Shown: one piece after another, positions 18,918 to 29,011 of the stretch
How positions within the stretch are numbered: the stretch's first letter is position 1
How the letters are laid out: the number at the start of each line of letters is the position of its first letter
NCBI GenBank assembly: GCA_021927905.1
Contig: BLLK01000038.1
Location: 1,426,001 to 1,490,000 of the forward strand
Origin: Chaetoceros tenuissimus
Lineage: Eukaryota > Bacillariophyta > Thalassiosirophyceae > Chaetocerotales > Chaetocerotaceae
Reading direction: 5' to 3'
DNA: 64,000 bases
Program-made: the position numbers and the translations under genes
The notes under the pieces: model-generated
Databases searched by the model: none
Told to the model about the DNA's origin: nothing
What the model saw: the letters and a program-made list of their open reading frames with translations, nothing else

Positions 18918-21227
18918 ATGAAGACCACTACTTCCTCCACGTCTTCTACTCCCGCTCAGGACTCAGATCCTCTTCGTGCTGCTCTTGCAGCCGCTCAGCA
19001 AGCTTCGCCACTTGTTGGTAAGTCCTCTCTTCGTTCGTCCACTGGGGGGGTTAGTCTGTTTTCGCCTGCTGTGAAACTTGGTCGAGAAGTGGCTCATGTG
19101 CTAGATCCTGAGGGAATCTGTGGGGGTAAGGTTGGAAACTCTGATAAGATCTGTATCCTTGAAAAAGGTACTTGCGATGTTGAAAGTCATAAGAGAGCCA
19201 GACATCCCTCTCTACCTTCCTCTGCCTTCCTTGTCCAAATCATGGGAGCTGATAGATCCAAAGGCTACCTCCCGACGTCATTGGACTCCTACAAGCTATC
19301 ATTCCAGGTTATCGAGGATTTGATGGAAACCATGGATGCCGATTGGACTGCAAAGTTTGAGGAGATGAAAGAGGTTCAATACAGAGAAGATGTGCTCAAG
19401 GTGGACAAGCTCCTGAAGACCTGTACCAAAAAGAAACCTGGCTCTATCAAGGATGCTTATTGGTCGTCGATGAAGGATTCGGAGAGTAATGATAAAGACG
19501 TTGAGGCTTTGGATGTGGGAGAGCTTGCTGCAAAGTTAGCAGAGGTCATCGCTCTTGCTAAGAAAGAGGACACATCCCATCCAGTTTCGTTGGTGCTCCC
19601 TTCTGATCTCAAGGAAGAAAATGTGGATAAGTTTGCGGAAGAAGTATTTGAACAGCTACGCGTCTTGATCAACCTTGTGCAGTATCTAGTGAACGAGAAC
19701 AAGACTAAGGTGAAGAATTTACCTGGGCATATCTTCTCGCTCGAGGAATTGGTGGATGGTCTGAAATTGGAAATGCAAAAGGTCAAGGCTGTCCTAGGAA
19801 AGGCTTCTAATTCAGACTCCGAAACTCCACCTCAACTCTGGGCGGCAGTAGAGAAGGGTCTTAGATCTATTCAGGACCTTCAAAGCAGCCTTGGCGAGGT
19901 TGAACAAACAAGCGATACCCTGCAAAAGAGCGTCACTCTCCTGCTTAACCATTACACTTCTCTCATGCAAGGTGCTGCTGGAGGTTCTCCTGAAGGCGGT
20001 CATGCTGGAGCTGGCTTGAGTCATGTAGCTTGTAATGACCCGACTGGAAGCAACCCCTTTGAGGGAAATAGTTCGTGCTCCAGTCGCTGCTGCAAGTTCT
20101 GCGACATGTCGTTCACGAATGTGACAGCGGACCTGGATGCACATGACGTTCGGATTAGAGAATTAGAAGCTGCAAGCGAAACGAGTGACGATGCACAATC
20201 AGTGGCTGTGAAAGGCAACCTAATCAAGCAAAGAGCTGATGTACAGGCTCTAATCCAGAAATGGTTCGGTACTGAAAGAGTTCCTCTTGGATGCTTTGTT
20301 ACACCACACTTGATGTGGAATTTAGTGTTTGCACATCTCATGAACCATATCAATGGAATGGTTCTTCCCATCAATGATACAAATCTTAATAGGATGTCCA
20401 TCGTCAAAGCAGATGCTGAAGCTTTTTACTCTTTGAAGACTGCTAGACCTGAACTATTCACGTCCACTGAGTACATCCCGAGCCATGGATACAAAGCAAA
20501 GGCTGAAGTGAGAAGACACAGTCTTTTCAAAGTAATTCCTTCTGCAAAAGACTTCGGAGTCTCGTCGGATCATAATGGAATTCAGTACAAGATTCGCAAG
20601 GCTGTGGAAGATGTAAAGACTGAGAAAAAACTCTTCATTGAAGCACAGCTGCAGAGCAGATCGAACCTTGATCCTTTTCATCTTGCGATTGAGATGTTGA
20701 ATGACACCGTAGATCATATTAGCTATTGCTTAACCTTCATGGAAGAAAGTCATCGTAAATGTACCATCGCCTTTGGAGAATCGGAGAATGCTTGGAAGCT
20801 ACCGTGCCGTGGTATCGAAGAAATTTACACCCAGCATTTCGGTACGGCGCTGAGTCTGGTAACTGCGAGAGACTTTACTCAGATGGCAGCTGTGGACATG
20901 GGAGTCTTTTATTCTAGCATCTCTCTTCACTCAATGGTCAAGGACTTGAATAAATTGGGAATTAAAAACCATCCTTCCATCGCTTCAGCTCAAATCAACT
21001 TCTTAATGGAATCTGTAAATAAGGTATCAGGAAATGAGACAGCGATGAATGACTTGAAGTCGGAAGTGGATAGCTTGAGATCTTTGGTAACTGCTCAAGC
21101 GAGAACAATTGATACACTCAGTAGAAAGCACGGCTCTTTGACTGAGAGAGTTACCTCTGCGGAGAAGAAGCTGAAGAAGCGAAACAATTCCAATGGTGGT
21201 GGTAACGCTGACGATGGTGAAGGCTGA
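18918..21227 (+). CDS. Retroelement part: gag-like protein
   Basis: About 770 residues starting MKTTTSSTSSTP. The middle (residues ~200-380) has long amphipathic helices likely to form coiled coils. A Cys-containing segment (SSRCCKFCDMSF) could bind metal, and the C-terminus is coiled-coil followed by a Lys/Asn-rich tail. Position upstream of the reverse transcriptase and lack of enzymatic motifs suggest the gag role; I recognise no family from sequence alone. Confidence 0.6.
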   Translation: MKTTTSSTSSTPAQDSDPLRAALAAAQQASPLVGKSSLRSSTGGVSLFSPAVKLGREVAHVLDPEGICGGKVGNSDKICILEKGTCDVESHKRARHPSLPSSAFLVQIMGADRSKGYLPTSLDSYKLSFQVIEDLMETMDADWTAKFEEMKEVQYREDVLKVDKLLKTCTKKKPGSIKDAYWSSMKDSESNDKDVEALDVGELAAKLAEVIALAKKEDTSHPVSLVLPSDLKEENVDKFAEEVFEQLRVLINLVQYLVNENKTKVKNLPGHIFSLEELVDGLKLEMQKVKAVLGKASNSDSETPPQLWAAVEKGLRSIQDLQSSLGEVEQTSDTLQKSVTLLLNHYTSLMQGAAGGSPEGGHAGAGLSHVACNDPTGSNPFEGNSSCSSRCCKFCDMSFTNVTADLDAHDVRIRELEAASETSDDAQSVAVKGNLIKQRADVQALIQKWFGTERVPLGCFVTPHLMWNLVFAHLMNHINGMVLPINDTNLNRMSIVKADAEAFYSLKTARPELFTSTEYIPSHGYKAKAEVRRHSLFKVIPSAKDFGVSSDHNGIQYKIRKAVEDVKTEKKLFIEAQLQSRSNLDPFHLAIEMLNDTVDHISYCLTFMEESHRKCTIAFGESENAWKLPCRGIEEIYTQHFGTALSLVTARDFTQMAAVDMGVFYSSISLHSMVKDLNKLGIKNHPSIASAQINFLMESVNKVSGNETAMNDLKSEVDSLRSLVTAQARTIDTLSRKHGSLTERVTSAEKKLKKRNNSNGGGNADDGEG

Positions 21228-21230
21228 GCT

Positions 21231-24119
21231 TTGGAAGAAGAGGCTTACAACTTGTGGGGATACAGAGATAATCTAGGTGATGATTTATCTACTAGTATTA
21301 GTTGTTCCTCTTCTTCTTCTTCTTCGGGGGATAGCCGTTCGGATATTGATACTGGGGAGTACATTGGGGATTCCAGCTCACGGGCAATGGAGCTGGAGAT
21401 GGGAATACTTAGTTTAAATAAAAAGCATTTGGGAAGGGGACTGGTGTTGGCTCAGGGGTGGCCTTCCTGGTCATATGCATTGCAAGGACTTGGGTTTAGT
21501 TCCATCTTCACCTATGTGGAAGGTTTATCGCTTTCTGCAATGGCGGAAGTCCAGGCTACTTGTATTGGCAAGACGATAGTTAAGAATGATCAACTCAGTA
21601 GCTTGCTGGAAGATGAAGAGATGTGCGTCTTCGTTCAAGGTTCAAGGGAGTTTTTGGAAACCATTTACCTACGATTCTTTGATAGTGATGAATTCACTCG
21701 TAAGGTTATTTACGTATGCGAGGATATTGCCAAAGAGTTTTCTTATGATGCTATACCTCTCACTCACTCAGAATTAGGTGGAGTTACTAGTGGGTCTTGG
21801 CAAGTCTATGCTCCAGGTACTTCACTGAAGGTGGAAAGGAATCATGTTCACAGGCAACTACGTCACATTCTTTCAACTGTAGAAGGTCATTCAAACCGTA
21901 AGACTCTTGCTGAATCAGATAGTTCACATGTCCATCACAATACAGATCTGCTTTTAGCTGGTGTGGAGCGACCAATAGTGCAAACTAAATCTGTCTTTGA
22001 CACTACCCATGACGTCACTCGAGTCATGACATTGGGTGAGATGTACGATGCTTATGATATTGAGTTGGAAGTTCAAGACCAGTTGAAGAAGTTCCATTTG
22101 CGAGATGGTAGTTCTTCTCCTTCAAGAGCTTTTGTTCATGCTGCTCCAATAAAGGTACTTCGCGCTGTAGCTGAAGCTCTCTTTGAAGTTGTGCTTTGCC
22201 ATAATGACAATGACGCTCTGCTAGCTCATATTTCGGCTAGAAGAACTGAGTCAAAAACTAGCTGTGGTGAAGACAGCCAAACTTCAAAGAATAATGGTGG
22301 TAGTAAATCAGCTGGTCCAGATAGAGCAGCCAAACCTGACGATGCAGAAGCGGATCCAAAGGAGTGGGATGAATGGTCCGTCAAGAATTTTGTTGGTCAT
22401 GGCAAGAAGGCTTTGGTGTGTACTGGTGATTACAATGAAGAAAATCATTCTCGTTTCTTCAATGCATGGCGGAATTTTCTACACAGGCGTTATCGCAAGA
22501 ATGTTACTAGGAGCTTCATAAGATTTGCTAGAGATGCTCATAAACCCAAAGGAGCTGGATACAGAGCAGCTTCTCTTACCTTAACTCGGAGTGTGTTGTT
22601 GGAAAAAGCTACCGCTATAGCTGCAAAGTGCAATGCTAGTAGTGAGCTCTCGGATGTTAGTGATTCAGATTGCTCTGGTTGGGTTGATTTTATTCTTGGT
22701 AAAGATTTGGAGTCAAGAAGTATTACCTATTCTCCTCTAATTGCTCAAGTGAACGTTAAGAAGAGAAAGAAGGGAAGTCGTGGGGCTGGCACTAACGTCA
22801 ATGAAAGACAGCGGAATATGGAAGTTGGAGCTGATGCTGTAATGAGAGCAGCTCATTCTTCATGGTGGGACTGGGATGCTGGGTCTACTCTTTTCTTTTG
22901 GAGATGGCCGCCTGAAGTTAGAAGTGCAGTCAGGGATGGAACTAAGTTGTTTGTTGATTGGTCTCATATGCCTAGCTACTTGGACTCGCCGAGATGGCCT
23001 ACAGATACAGCAGCTAAGGAGAAACTTAAGTCCAAACTATCAAAGGTTCGAGACAGAGGATACATCCAACCTGGTTTTGTAAGAAGCTTGACTGGATATT
23101 TTGCAGTACCTAAAGCCGACACTGATATCAGAGTGGTCTATGACGCCACACAATGTGGTCTGAATGACTGTCTTTGGACGCCTAACTTTTTCCTACCGAC
23201 CGTAGATTCGATTCTTCGGAATGCTAGTTCTTCTTCTTGGTTCGGTGATATAGACCTTGGTGAAATGTTTCTCAATTATGCATTGGACTTAGATCTACGT
23301 CCATATGCAGGAGTAGATGTTTCAGAGCTTGAAGCAGGTACTAAAAGAGTGCTTGAACGATGGAACAGAACTTTGATGGGTTTCAAGCCTTCTCCTTATA
23401 TTTGCACTCAAACCTTCGCTTGGTCTGAAGAAATTATTCTTGGTGATGTCTCTTTGCGCTTGTACGATGATACTACAGGCAGAGTGAATCCTTTTTACTG
23501 GAATGAGATAGTCTTCAATTTTCCTTGTTCTGAAAACTATAATCCTGAGATGCCTTGGGTATATCGCTGGAACTCTGTGGATAACATCATGCCTGCTTTC
23601 TTTGGAACTTACATTGATGACATTCGTACTGGTGCTGATGGAGAATTATCTTGCCGTGAGACTACTCACATAGTGGCTAGTCGGATCAACTATTTGGGAC
23701 AGCAAGATGCTTCTAGGAAGAGGGGACAACCAGCTAAAAATCCTAGAGCTTGGGCTGGAGCGAAATGTGAAGCGGTTCAGAACGATGGTGTCTACGTCTT
23801 TGCTACCCATGCCAAGTGGAACAAGGCAAGGGATATCATATTCAAATGGAAATTGAAACTGGGTAAACTTGTCTCCATCAATGCTTCATATGATGAATTA
23901 GAAGCCGATGTAGGTTTCTTGGTACATATGAGCCGGACTTATCCTAAGACTTTTCCGTATTTGAAGGGTTTCTATAACTCTTTAAATGGCTGGCGCTATG
24001 ATAGAAATAGAGATGGATGGAAGATGACTGAGAAAGCTTGGTTAGAGATGCAAGCGGGGAATGTTGCATTTGACTTTGAATCGAATAAGAATGTGCCTCT
24101 GTGGCAGCGGCGAGCTTGA
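21231..24119 (+). CDS. Retroelement part: reverse transcriptase region
   Basis: The N-terminal ~500 residues are of unknown role. The reverse transcriptase then follows: YFAVPKADTDIRVVYDAT (fingers), WFGDIDLGEMFLNYALD (first catalytic Asp), LMGFKPSPYICTQ, and FFGTYIDDIRTG with the YxDD box. This series fits DIRS-like reverse transcriptases. It acts on the element's RNA to make DNA for recombinase-mediated insertion. Confidence 0.85.
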   Translation: MEEEAYNLWGYRDNLGDDLSTSISCSSSSSSSGDSRSDIDTGEYIGDSSSRAMELEMGILSLNKKHLGRGLVLAQGWPSWSYALQGLGFSSIFTYVEGLSLSAMAEVQATCIGKTIVKNDQLSSLLEDEEMCVFVQGSREFLETIYLRFFDSDEFTRKVIYVCEDIAKEFSYDAIPLTHSELGGVTSGSWQVYAPGTSLKVERNHVHRQLRHILSTVEGHSNRKTLAESDSSHVHHNTDLLLAGVERPIVQTKSVFDTTHDVTRVMTLGEMYDAYDIELEVQDQLKKFHLRDGSSSPSRAFVHAAPIKVLRAVAEALFEVVLCHNDNDALLAHISARRTESKTSCGEDSQTSKNNGGSKSAGPDRAAKPDDAEADPKEWDEWSVKNFVGHGKKALVCTGDYNEENHSRFFNAWRNFLHRRYRKNVTRSFIRFARDAHKPKGAGYRAASLTLTRSVLLEKATAIAAKCNASSELSDVSDSDCSGWVDFILGKDLESRSITYSPLIAQVNVKKRKKGSRGAGTNVNERQRNMEVGADAVMRAAHSSWWDWDAGSTLFFWRWPPEVRSAVRDGTKLFVDWSHMPSYLDSPRWPTDTAAKEKLKSKLSKVRDRGYIQPGFVRSLTGYFAVPKADTDIRVVYDATQCGLNDCLWTPNFFLPTVDSILRNASSSSWFGDIDLGEMFLNYALDLDLRPYAGVDVSELEAGTKRVLERWNRTLMGFKPSPYICTQTFAWSEEIILGDVSLRLYDDTTGRVNPFYWNEIVFNFPCSENYNPEMPWVYRWNSVDNIMPAFFGTYIDDIRTGADGELSCRETTHIVASRINYLGQQDASRKRGQPAKNPRAWAGAKCEAVQNDGVYVFATHAKWNKARDIIFKWKLKLGKLVSINASYDELEADVGFLVHMSRTYPKTFPYLKGFYNSLNGWRYDRNRDGWKMTEKAWLEMQAGNVAFDFESNKNVPLWQRRA

Positions 24120-24179
24120 TCTGTTGACAAAAGAGATCATCCTGCTCGAGTTGATACTGTTCCGAGATTTGGAAATGAC

Positions 24180-25385
24180 TTGAAGGCACTTTCTTTATTA
24201 TACAATAGTATTGAGCCTACGAAGCGACTTGTAAGGGGAAAGGCTTTAGCCTTTATTCGATTTGGTTTTGGGGACGCTTCTGGTGGGGGATTCGGAAGTT
24301 CATGGGAGTTTGAAGGGGATATCATTTATCGTTATGGTGTTTGGGGAAAGGAGATGGATCTTTCCTCGTCTAATTTAAGGGAATTCACCAATCAGGTCGA
24401 CTCTCTTGAAACTATGGGCGAGCAAGGTTTACTTGACGGTGTTGAAGTCTTTTTCTTCACCGACAATAGTACTTGTGAAGCTGCGGCGTACAATGGAAGT
24501 TCTAAGAGTGAATTGTTGTTTGAGCTTGTCCTTCGTCTCCACAAGCTTGAAATGAAGTATCGGTGTAGAATTCATATTATACATTGCTCCGGAGAGAGGA
24601 TGAAGGCTCAAGGGTCAGACGGTTTATCTAGAGGCAACCTCACTACAGGTGTGATGGCTGGAAAGAAAATGATTGAGTTTATTCCAATTCATCTTACCGC
24701 TTTGGAAAGATCATCAGACTTGGAGTCTTGGTTACGCTCTTGGCTACCAGGGGAAGTCGAATTCTTGGAAGCTAAAGATTGGTTCATCAGAGGACATGAC
24801 ATAGTACCTGGAGGTTATTCTACTAATTGCGATGGAATGAAGATTCCTACCACTAAGCCAGGAACTTTTGTTTGGTCTCCTCCACCAATCATTGGTGACG
24901 TAGCTGTAGAGGAGCTTCGGAAGGCTCGTCACAAGAGACAGAGGTCAATGCATGTTTTTATCATTCCAAGACTTATGCAACCCTTTTGGAGAAAGCAGTT
25001 ATACAAGGCGGCAGACTTGGTTATTTCTTTACCCCCTGGACATTCCGCTTGGCCTGTCAACATGTTTGAACCACTAACTATTGGATTTTTATTTCCTTTT
25101 CTTAGGCACAAACCTTGGCAGCTCAGAGGCTGTACAAGACTCTTGGACTTGGGTCGGACTTTGTCAGAAGTGTGGAAAGAGAACACAGGGTTCGAAGGAC
25201 CTCTTTTGCGGGAACTTTCATTCTTCCATAGGGAAGTGTCAGCACTCTCTCGGGACTTGGCATGCAAAATGCTATACAGCGTCAGACCAGGTTCAGTTTC
25301 CAGTAGTGAATCCCGAAAACGACGAAGGAGTGAGTTGGAAGAAGGCTGCCCGGAAGGAGAAGTACATGGGAGCAAGAAATTGTGA
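24180..25385 (+). CDS. Retroelement part: RNase H and downstream domain
   Basis: RNase H is seen from FGFGDASGGGFGSS (first Asp) through VEVFFFTDNSTCEAAAY to GERMKAQGSDGLSRG. A region (HVFIIPRLMQPFWRKQL, then GHSAWPVNMFEPLTIGFLFP, then RHKPWQLRG) follows; I associate this region with DIRS-like polyproteins. Its end overlaps the recombinase frame. Confidence 0.75.
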   Translation: MKALSLLYNSIEPTKRLVRGKALAFIRFGFGDASGGGFGSSWEFEGDIIYRYGVWGKEMDLSSSNLREFTNQVDSLETMGEQGLLDGVEVFFFTDNSTCEAAAYNGSSKSELLFELVLRLHKLEMKYRCRIHIIHCSGERMKAQGSDGLSRGNLTTGVMAGKKMIEFIPIHLTALERSSDLESWLRSWLPGEVEFLEAKDWFIRGHDIVPGGYSTNCDGMKIPTTKPGTFVWSPPPIIGDVAVEELRKARHKRQRSMHVFIIPRLMQPFWRKQLYKAADLVISLPPGHSAWPVNMFEPLTIGFLFPFLRHKPWQLRGCTRLLDLGRTLSEVWKENTGFEGPLLRELSFFHREVSALSRDLACKMLYSVRPGSVSSSESRKRRRSELEEGCPEGEVHGSKKL

Positions 25386-26634
25386 TTCCATGTTCATATC
25401 CTTTAAGTGTGATTTATGTTGGTTCCAGATCTTGATGAAGAGACCTATGGTTACGGATTCTTTGGGTGACAATAGCACAATGGCTTACATCCGTAGGGTA
25501 CAATTGGATGCAATGTGGAGTAGAAGTGCTTCAACTGTCTCTAACTTGCGCGGAAATCTGGTTACTGGTAGACAGATGGATGGGGAACTTGGTTTACCTC
25601 CTATTGTTATTCCAAGAGGACCTCTTCCTATGTATGATGACTGCGGATTTCAAATTTGCATGCAAATGTTGCGCTATTCTCAGCAGCCAGGTAGAAATGT
25701 TGCTACTCATAAACAATTTGACACTGTACGTAGACTCAGGTCGAGCTACACAGCTGCTTACGCTTCCTCTCCTTTGTTTCCGTGGAAGGACGTGAAACTT
25801 CAGAATGAGAAAGGTGCAATGATGCATTTCTACCATGCTCCTTCTAATTCGGAGTTCTTCTCAAGATTTATGATGGGGATGGAAAGAAGAATGGGGAAAC
25901 AAGTACGCCAGAATGTAGGATTGTCAGTTGAGGTGTTGCATGCTATCTTGGACGACTACGAAGAAGAGTTTTCTTCTGACAAATGTTCTGTCAGTCGAAA
26001 GAGAGATATTGTGATCTTTGGGTCTGGATTCTTGATTCTTTTCACGTGTGCACTTAGAGGAAATGAATTGTTCTTTTGGGAAAGAAGCGAATTCTGCAAT
26101 AGGATCACTCAAGGTCTGAACCGCGGGGATCTTAGTCATTTTGCTATTCCGTTGATGGGAGAATTTAAAAACGAGCTTGGCACACGGAATCATATGATGG
26201 TTGTAGCGCAGAATACCAGAAGTGGCTTACCTGTCGAAACGTGGTTGACTAGGCTAGTCCAAGTTCTAACAAGCGATGGTCTGTCTACTACCGTTGGTCC
26301 AGCAGTATGCAACAAGGAGGGATATGTTTTATGCTCTGCTGACTTTAATTCAGAATTGAGAGATATGCTCTATCGCTGTGCTCAACAGCACCCTTCTCTT
26401 CTTGATGTCAACGCTGATTTGGAAAATGATTACAGGGTGTATCGGTCTTTTCGAAGAGGTGCTACTACTTGCGCCAGAAACAATAAGGTGCAAGAAGCTG
26501 ACATAGAATTGCATAACAGATGGAGAGCTACCGAAGCCAAAGGCGGATCTCTTCCAAGCATGTCCATGCACAATCTGTACACTGAGATTTCTCAAGCTTT
26601 GCCTACTCGTTTGAGATTCTCAGCCAGTCTTTAG
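25081..26634 (+). CDS. Retroelement part: tyrosine recombinase
   Basis: The first ATG in this frame is at 25366. The C-terminal half has the recombinase core: LFTCALRGNELFFW (first Arg), SFRRGATTCARNN (RxxR-like Arg region) and ADIELHNRWR just after it; the nucleophilic Tyr is probably in the final ~20 residues (MHNLYTEI). Such enzymes insert circular DNA copies without target duplications. Confidence 0.75.
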   Translation: MDFYFLFLGTNLGSSEAVQDSWTWVGLCQKCGKRTQGSKDLFCGNFHSSIGKCQHSLGTWHAKCYTASDQVQFPVVNPENDEGVSWKKAARKEKYMGARNCDSMFISFKCDLCWFQILMKRPMVTDSLGDNSTMAYIRRVQLDAMWSRSASTVSNLRGNLVTGRQMDGELGLPPIVIPRGPLPMYDDCGFQICMQMLRYSQQPGRNVATHKQFDTVRRLRSSYTAAYASSPLFPWKDVKLQNEKGAMMHFYHAPSNSEFFSRFMMGMERRMGKQVRQNVGLSVEVLHAILDDYEEEFSSDKCSVSRKRDIVIFGSGFLILFTCALRGNELFFWERSEFCNRITQGLNRGDLSHFAIPLMGEFKNELGTRNHMMVVAQNTRSGLPVETWLTRLVQVLTSDGLSTTVGPAVCNKEGYVLCSADFNSELRDMLYRCAQQHPSLLDVNADLENDYRVYRSFRRGATTCARNNKVQEADIELHNRWRATEAKGGSLPSMSMHNLYTEISQALPTRLRFSASL

Positions 26635-26870
26635 TCTAGAGTGGAAAAACTTTATTGAAGGGGTTACGATTCGGGGTTACTTCATGGTTTTTTATTGGGT
26701 TATCGACAGTTCAGTTCTTCTATTATCTAACAGTCTCGTCCAGATCCGTCAGTGAGCTAGCTATTCTAGGTTGGGGTCAGTACTTCCTCTGAATTCGCTT
26801 AATGACAACACAAGGCGATTCAGTGTCCAAGGAATACTGAATTCTCAATGGTTGATCTGATCCTCTGGGG

Positions 26871-27247
26871 GGTATTGGTAGTTGGTTAGCACATTGATTC
26901 TACTTGAACATTCCTCGTATTGGTGATACTCGTCTTGTACAGTATCTCAGAAGGTCAAGCGTTTAGGGGGCTTCTATTCTGCGTTGATTAGAAGTGATGA
27001 CTACTCGCAGGAACTTGGAAGGGATCTTTGATCTCTGATAAGTTACGCCTATCCAGCGAATGCGAATGCAAGTATGATAGATGGACTAGCTAGCTACTTT
27101 GCCTCCCATGGGTTGAGCAAGGGGGGGAACCTTGGTACCCCCCAGCTCTAGGAGTTATCTCCTATGGACAATCGTTGGGCGATCGACCTAGAATAGTTAG
27201 ATAACACTAATGAATTGCTTTACTGTCATGTCTATTGATTGTTACCC
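26871..27247 (+). repeat. Split direct repeat B1
   Basis: About 377 bases, repeated as B2 at 27459-27835 with about one difference. It abuts A2; B1 ends GTTACCC and A begins CCTTCATG. Confidence 0.88.
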
Positions 27248-27442
27248 TTCATGTACTACCTAGTTCAACAGGGTTAATATCTCTTAGCAATGACGTATGC
27301 ATACTCTGCAAGTTGAGGCAAGCAAGCGCAGCCAAACTGACGTGATCAAACTCATGATAAGGTGTTGCTCATAAAAAAGCTTGTATTCGATTAGTGCTTC
27401 AGATAGGCCCTCTTTTGTGCTACCTTTTACTCCTTTTTCTTT
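27246..27442 (+). repeat. Split direct repeat A2
   Basis: Second copy of A, between B1 and B2 with a 16-base GC-rich spacer (CCACCCTCGCCACCC) before B2. Confidence 0.88.
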
Positions 27443-27458
27443 CCCACCCTCGCCACCC

Positions 27459-27835
27459 GGTATTGGTAGTTGGTTAGCACATTGATTCTACTTGAACATT
27501 CCTCGTATTGGTGATACTCGTCTTGTACAGTATCTCAGAAGGTCAAGCGTTTAGGGGGCTTCTATTCTGCGTTGATTAGAAGTGATGACTACTCGCAGGA
27601 ACTTGGAAGGGATCTTTGATCTCTGATAAGTTACGCCTATCCAGCGAATGCGAATGCAAGTATGATAGATGGACTAGCTAGCTACTTTGCCTCCCATGGG
27701 TTGAGCAAGGGGGGGAACCTTGGTACCCCCCAGCTCTAGGAGTTATCTCCTATGGACAATCGTTGGGCGATCGACCTAGAATAGTTAGATAACACTAATG
27801 AGTTGCTTTACTGTCATGTCTATTGATTGTTACCC
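27459..27835 (+). repeat. Split direct repeat B2, 3' end of the retroelement
   Basis: Second copy of B, ending GTTACCC at 27835; unique sequence (AAGGGAAGCATAAAG) follows. No target duplication is seen, as expected for recombinase-mediated insertion. Confidence 0.85.
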
Positions 27836-27902
27836 AAGGGAAGCATAAAGGGGGTAGGGAAGGATCCAAAAATTGCTTACGTCAGCAGAGACGTCTTCGA
27901 AC

Positions 27903-28376
27903 TCAAGGTAGATAAATAGAGACAGGTAGTCCATCAATTTTTCGCGCCATTTTTTTTTTTTGGTATAGACATACGTACGATACACTCTCGAGCTAAAAAC
28001 ATGCGCGGCACATGATGCGCTTTTCGACTCCGGCACCTCAAACATTTTTCCCACGGAGAAATTTGAGAAAGCAAGTACACCACTAACGGATGTAATCAAT
28101 AACACTATCTACATGTGAACAAAATATATCGCATAAATCATATGCCTATATTATTATTACTTTGTAAAATTGATGCTTGTACATAAGGTCTCTGCATAGA
28201 TACGTTAGTAGTGTACTTCCTTTCTCAACATTTCTCTAAAAATGTTTGAGGTGCCGGAGTCGATGCCAAGTCGGATGTACCTCAGTACACATAAGTACGC
28301 ACGCATCATGTGCCGCGCATGTTTTTGGCGCGAAACGGTTGAAGGACTACCTGTCTCTATTTATTTATCTACCTTG
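27903..28376. mobile_element. Foldback MITE with ~190-bp arms and TTCGAAC target duplication
   Basis: The left arm starts CAAGGTAGATAAATAGAGACAG (27904) and the right arm ends CTACCTTG (28376). The arms pair imperfectly over about 190 bases, including GGCGCG, AAACATGCGCGGCACATGATGCG, GACTCCGGCACCTCAAACATTTTT and AAGTACA(C/T)TACTAACG-like blocks, leaving a ~100-base AT-rich centre. TTCGAAC occurs directly outside both ends (27896-27902, 28377-28383). No coding capacity. The superfamily was not determined. Confidence 0.75.
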
Positions 28377-28427
28377 TTCGAACTTTTATCGTTGAACTTT
28401 GTGTGGGACTGAGTTTCCGTCCTGCCT

Positions 28428-28505
28428 CCTACTACGTACAGCTTTCTCGTATTTTTCCCGAAAAATTACAGATTTGCCGAAAACAAAGATTTTACGCCAT
28501 GGCCC
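28428..28505. repeat. Right arm of the wide inverted repeat
   Basis: The reverse complement matches 17847-17931 (GGGCCATGGCGTAAAATC... to ACGTAGTAGG). Confidence 0.6.
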
Positions 28506-29011
28506 AGTTCATACATCTGATATAGGTCAATTTTTAAAGGGTATCAGAAAACGGAAAACAGGAAAAAAGAGAATGTGGAATGTTCAAAAATTCGAAAATA
28601 TTTGAATTCATGGTACCAACCAGTCTCTTCTACTGACTGCCTCTACAATCTTTTTCTTGTCCATCCAACAAGAGTCTCAAGCGGGTCAATTTCAAAATAC
28701 GTCTTTTAGGAAGAGATCATGTTTAATAAAAATTCAAAAATCATCTAGGATTCTGTCTTTCCGTTGATCCGAATAAGGTCTCTAAGCAGGTCAACTTGAA
28801 CAGGTGTCAGAAAAGCAGCTGCTGCAGCTGCAGTAAAGGTGTCAGAGGAGATAGGCTTTGGGGTTGAACTTTACATGAAATGGTAGAATTTCATACACTT
28901 TCGTATTCTTTCATTGAATTTTAGTTGACTTAGATACCTACCGAATCTGCTAATTTGTAAAAAGAAGAGAATAAGAGATAAGAATCACAGAATCACTGTA
29001 GTTTCGTAGCG
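28506..29011. other. Intergenic, upstream of the ten-exon gene
   Basis: AT-rich spacer with a short CAGCTGCTGCAGCTGCAG palindromic run near 28816-28833. Probably the promoter and 5' UTR of the next gene; nothing else recognised. Confidence 0.4.

Larger units (their letters stand above)
18705..27835 (+). mobile_element. Tyrosine-recombinase (DIRS/Ngaro/PAT-like) retroelement with split direct repeats
   Basis: About 9.1 kb, arranged A1 (18705-18902), coding body, B1 (26871-27247), A2 (27246-27442), B2 (27459-27835). This A1...B1-A2-B2 layout is the known hallmark of Ngaro/PAT-type elements. The parts in order are a gag-like protein, reverse transcriptase, RNase H and a tyrosine recombinase. 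A1/A2 and B1/B2 each differ by about one base, so the insertion is young. The element looks close to whole. Its long coding stretch is divided in about two places, which may be breaks or may reflect the overlapping-frame or read-through expression known in this group. Confidence 0.88.
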
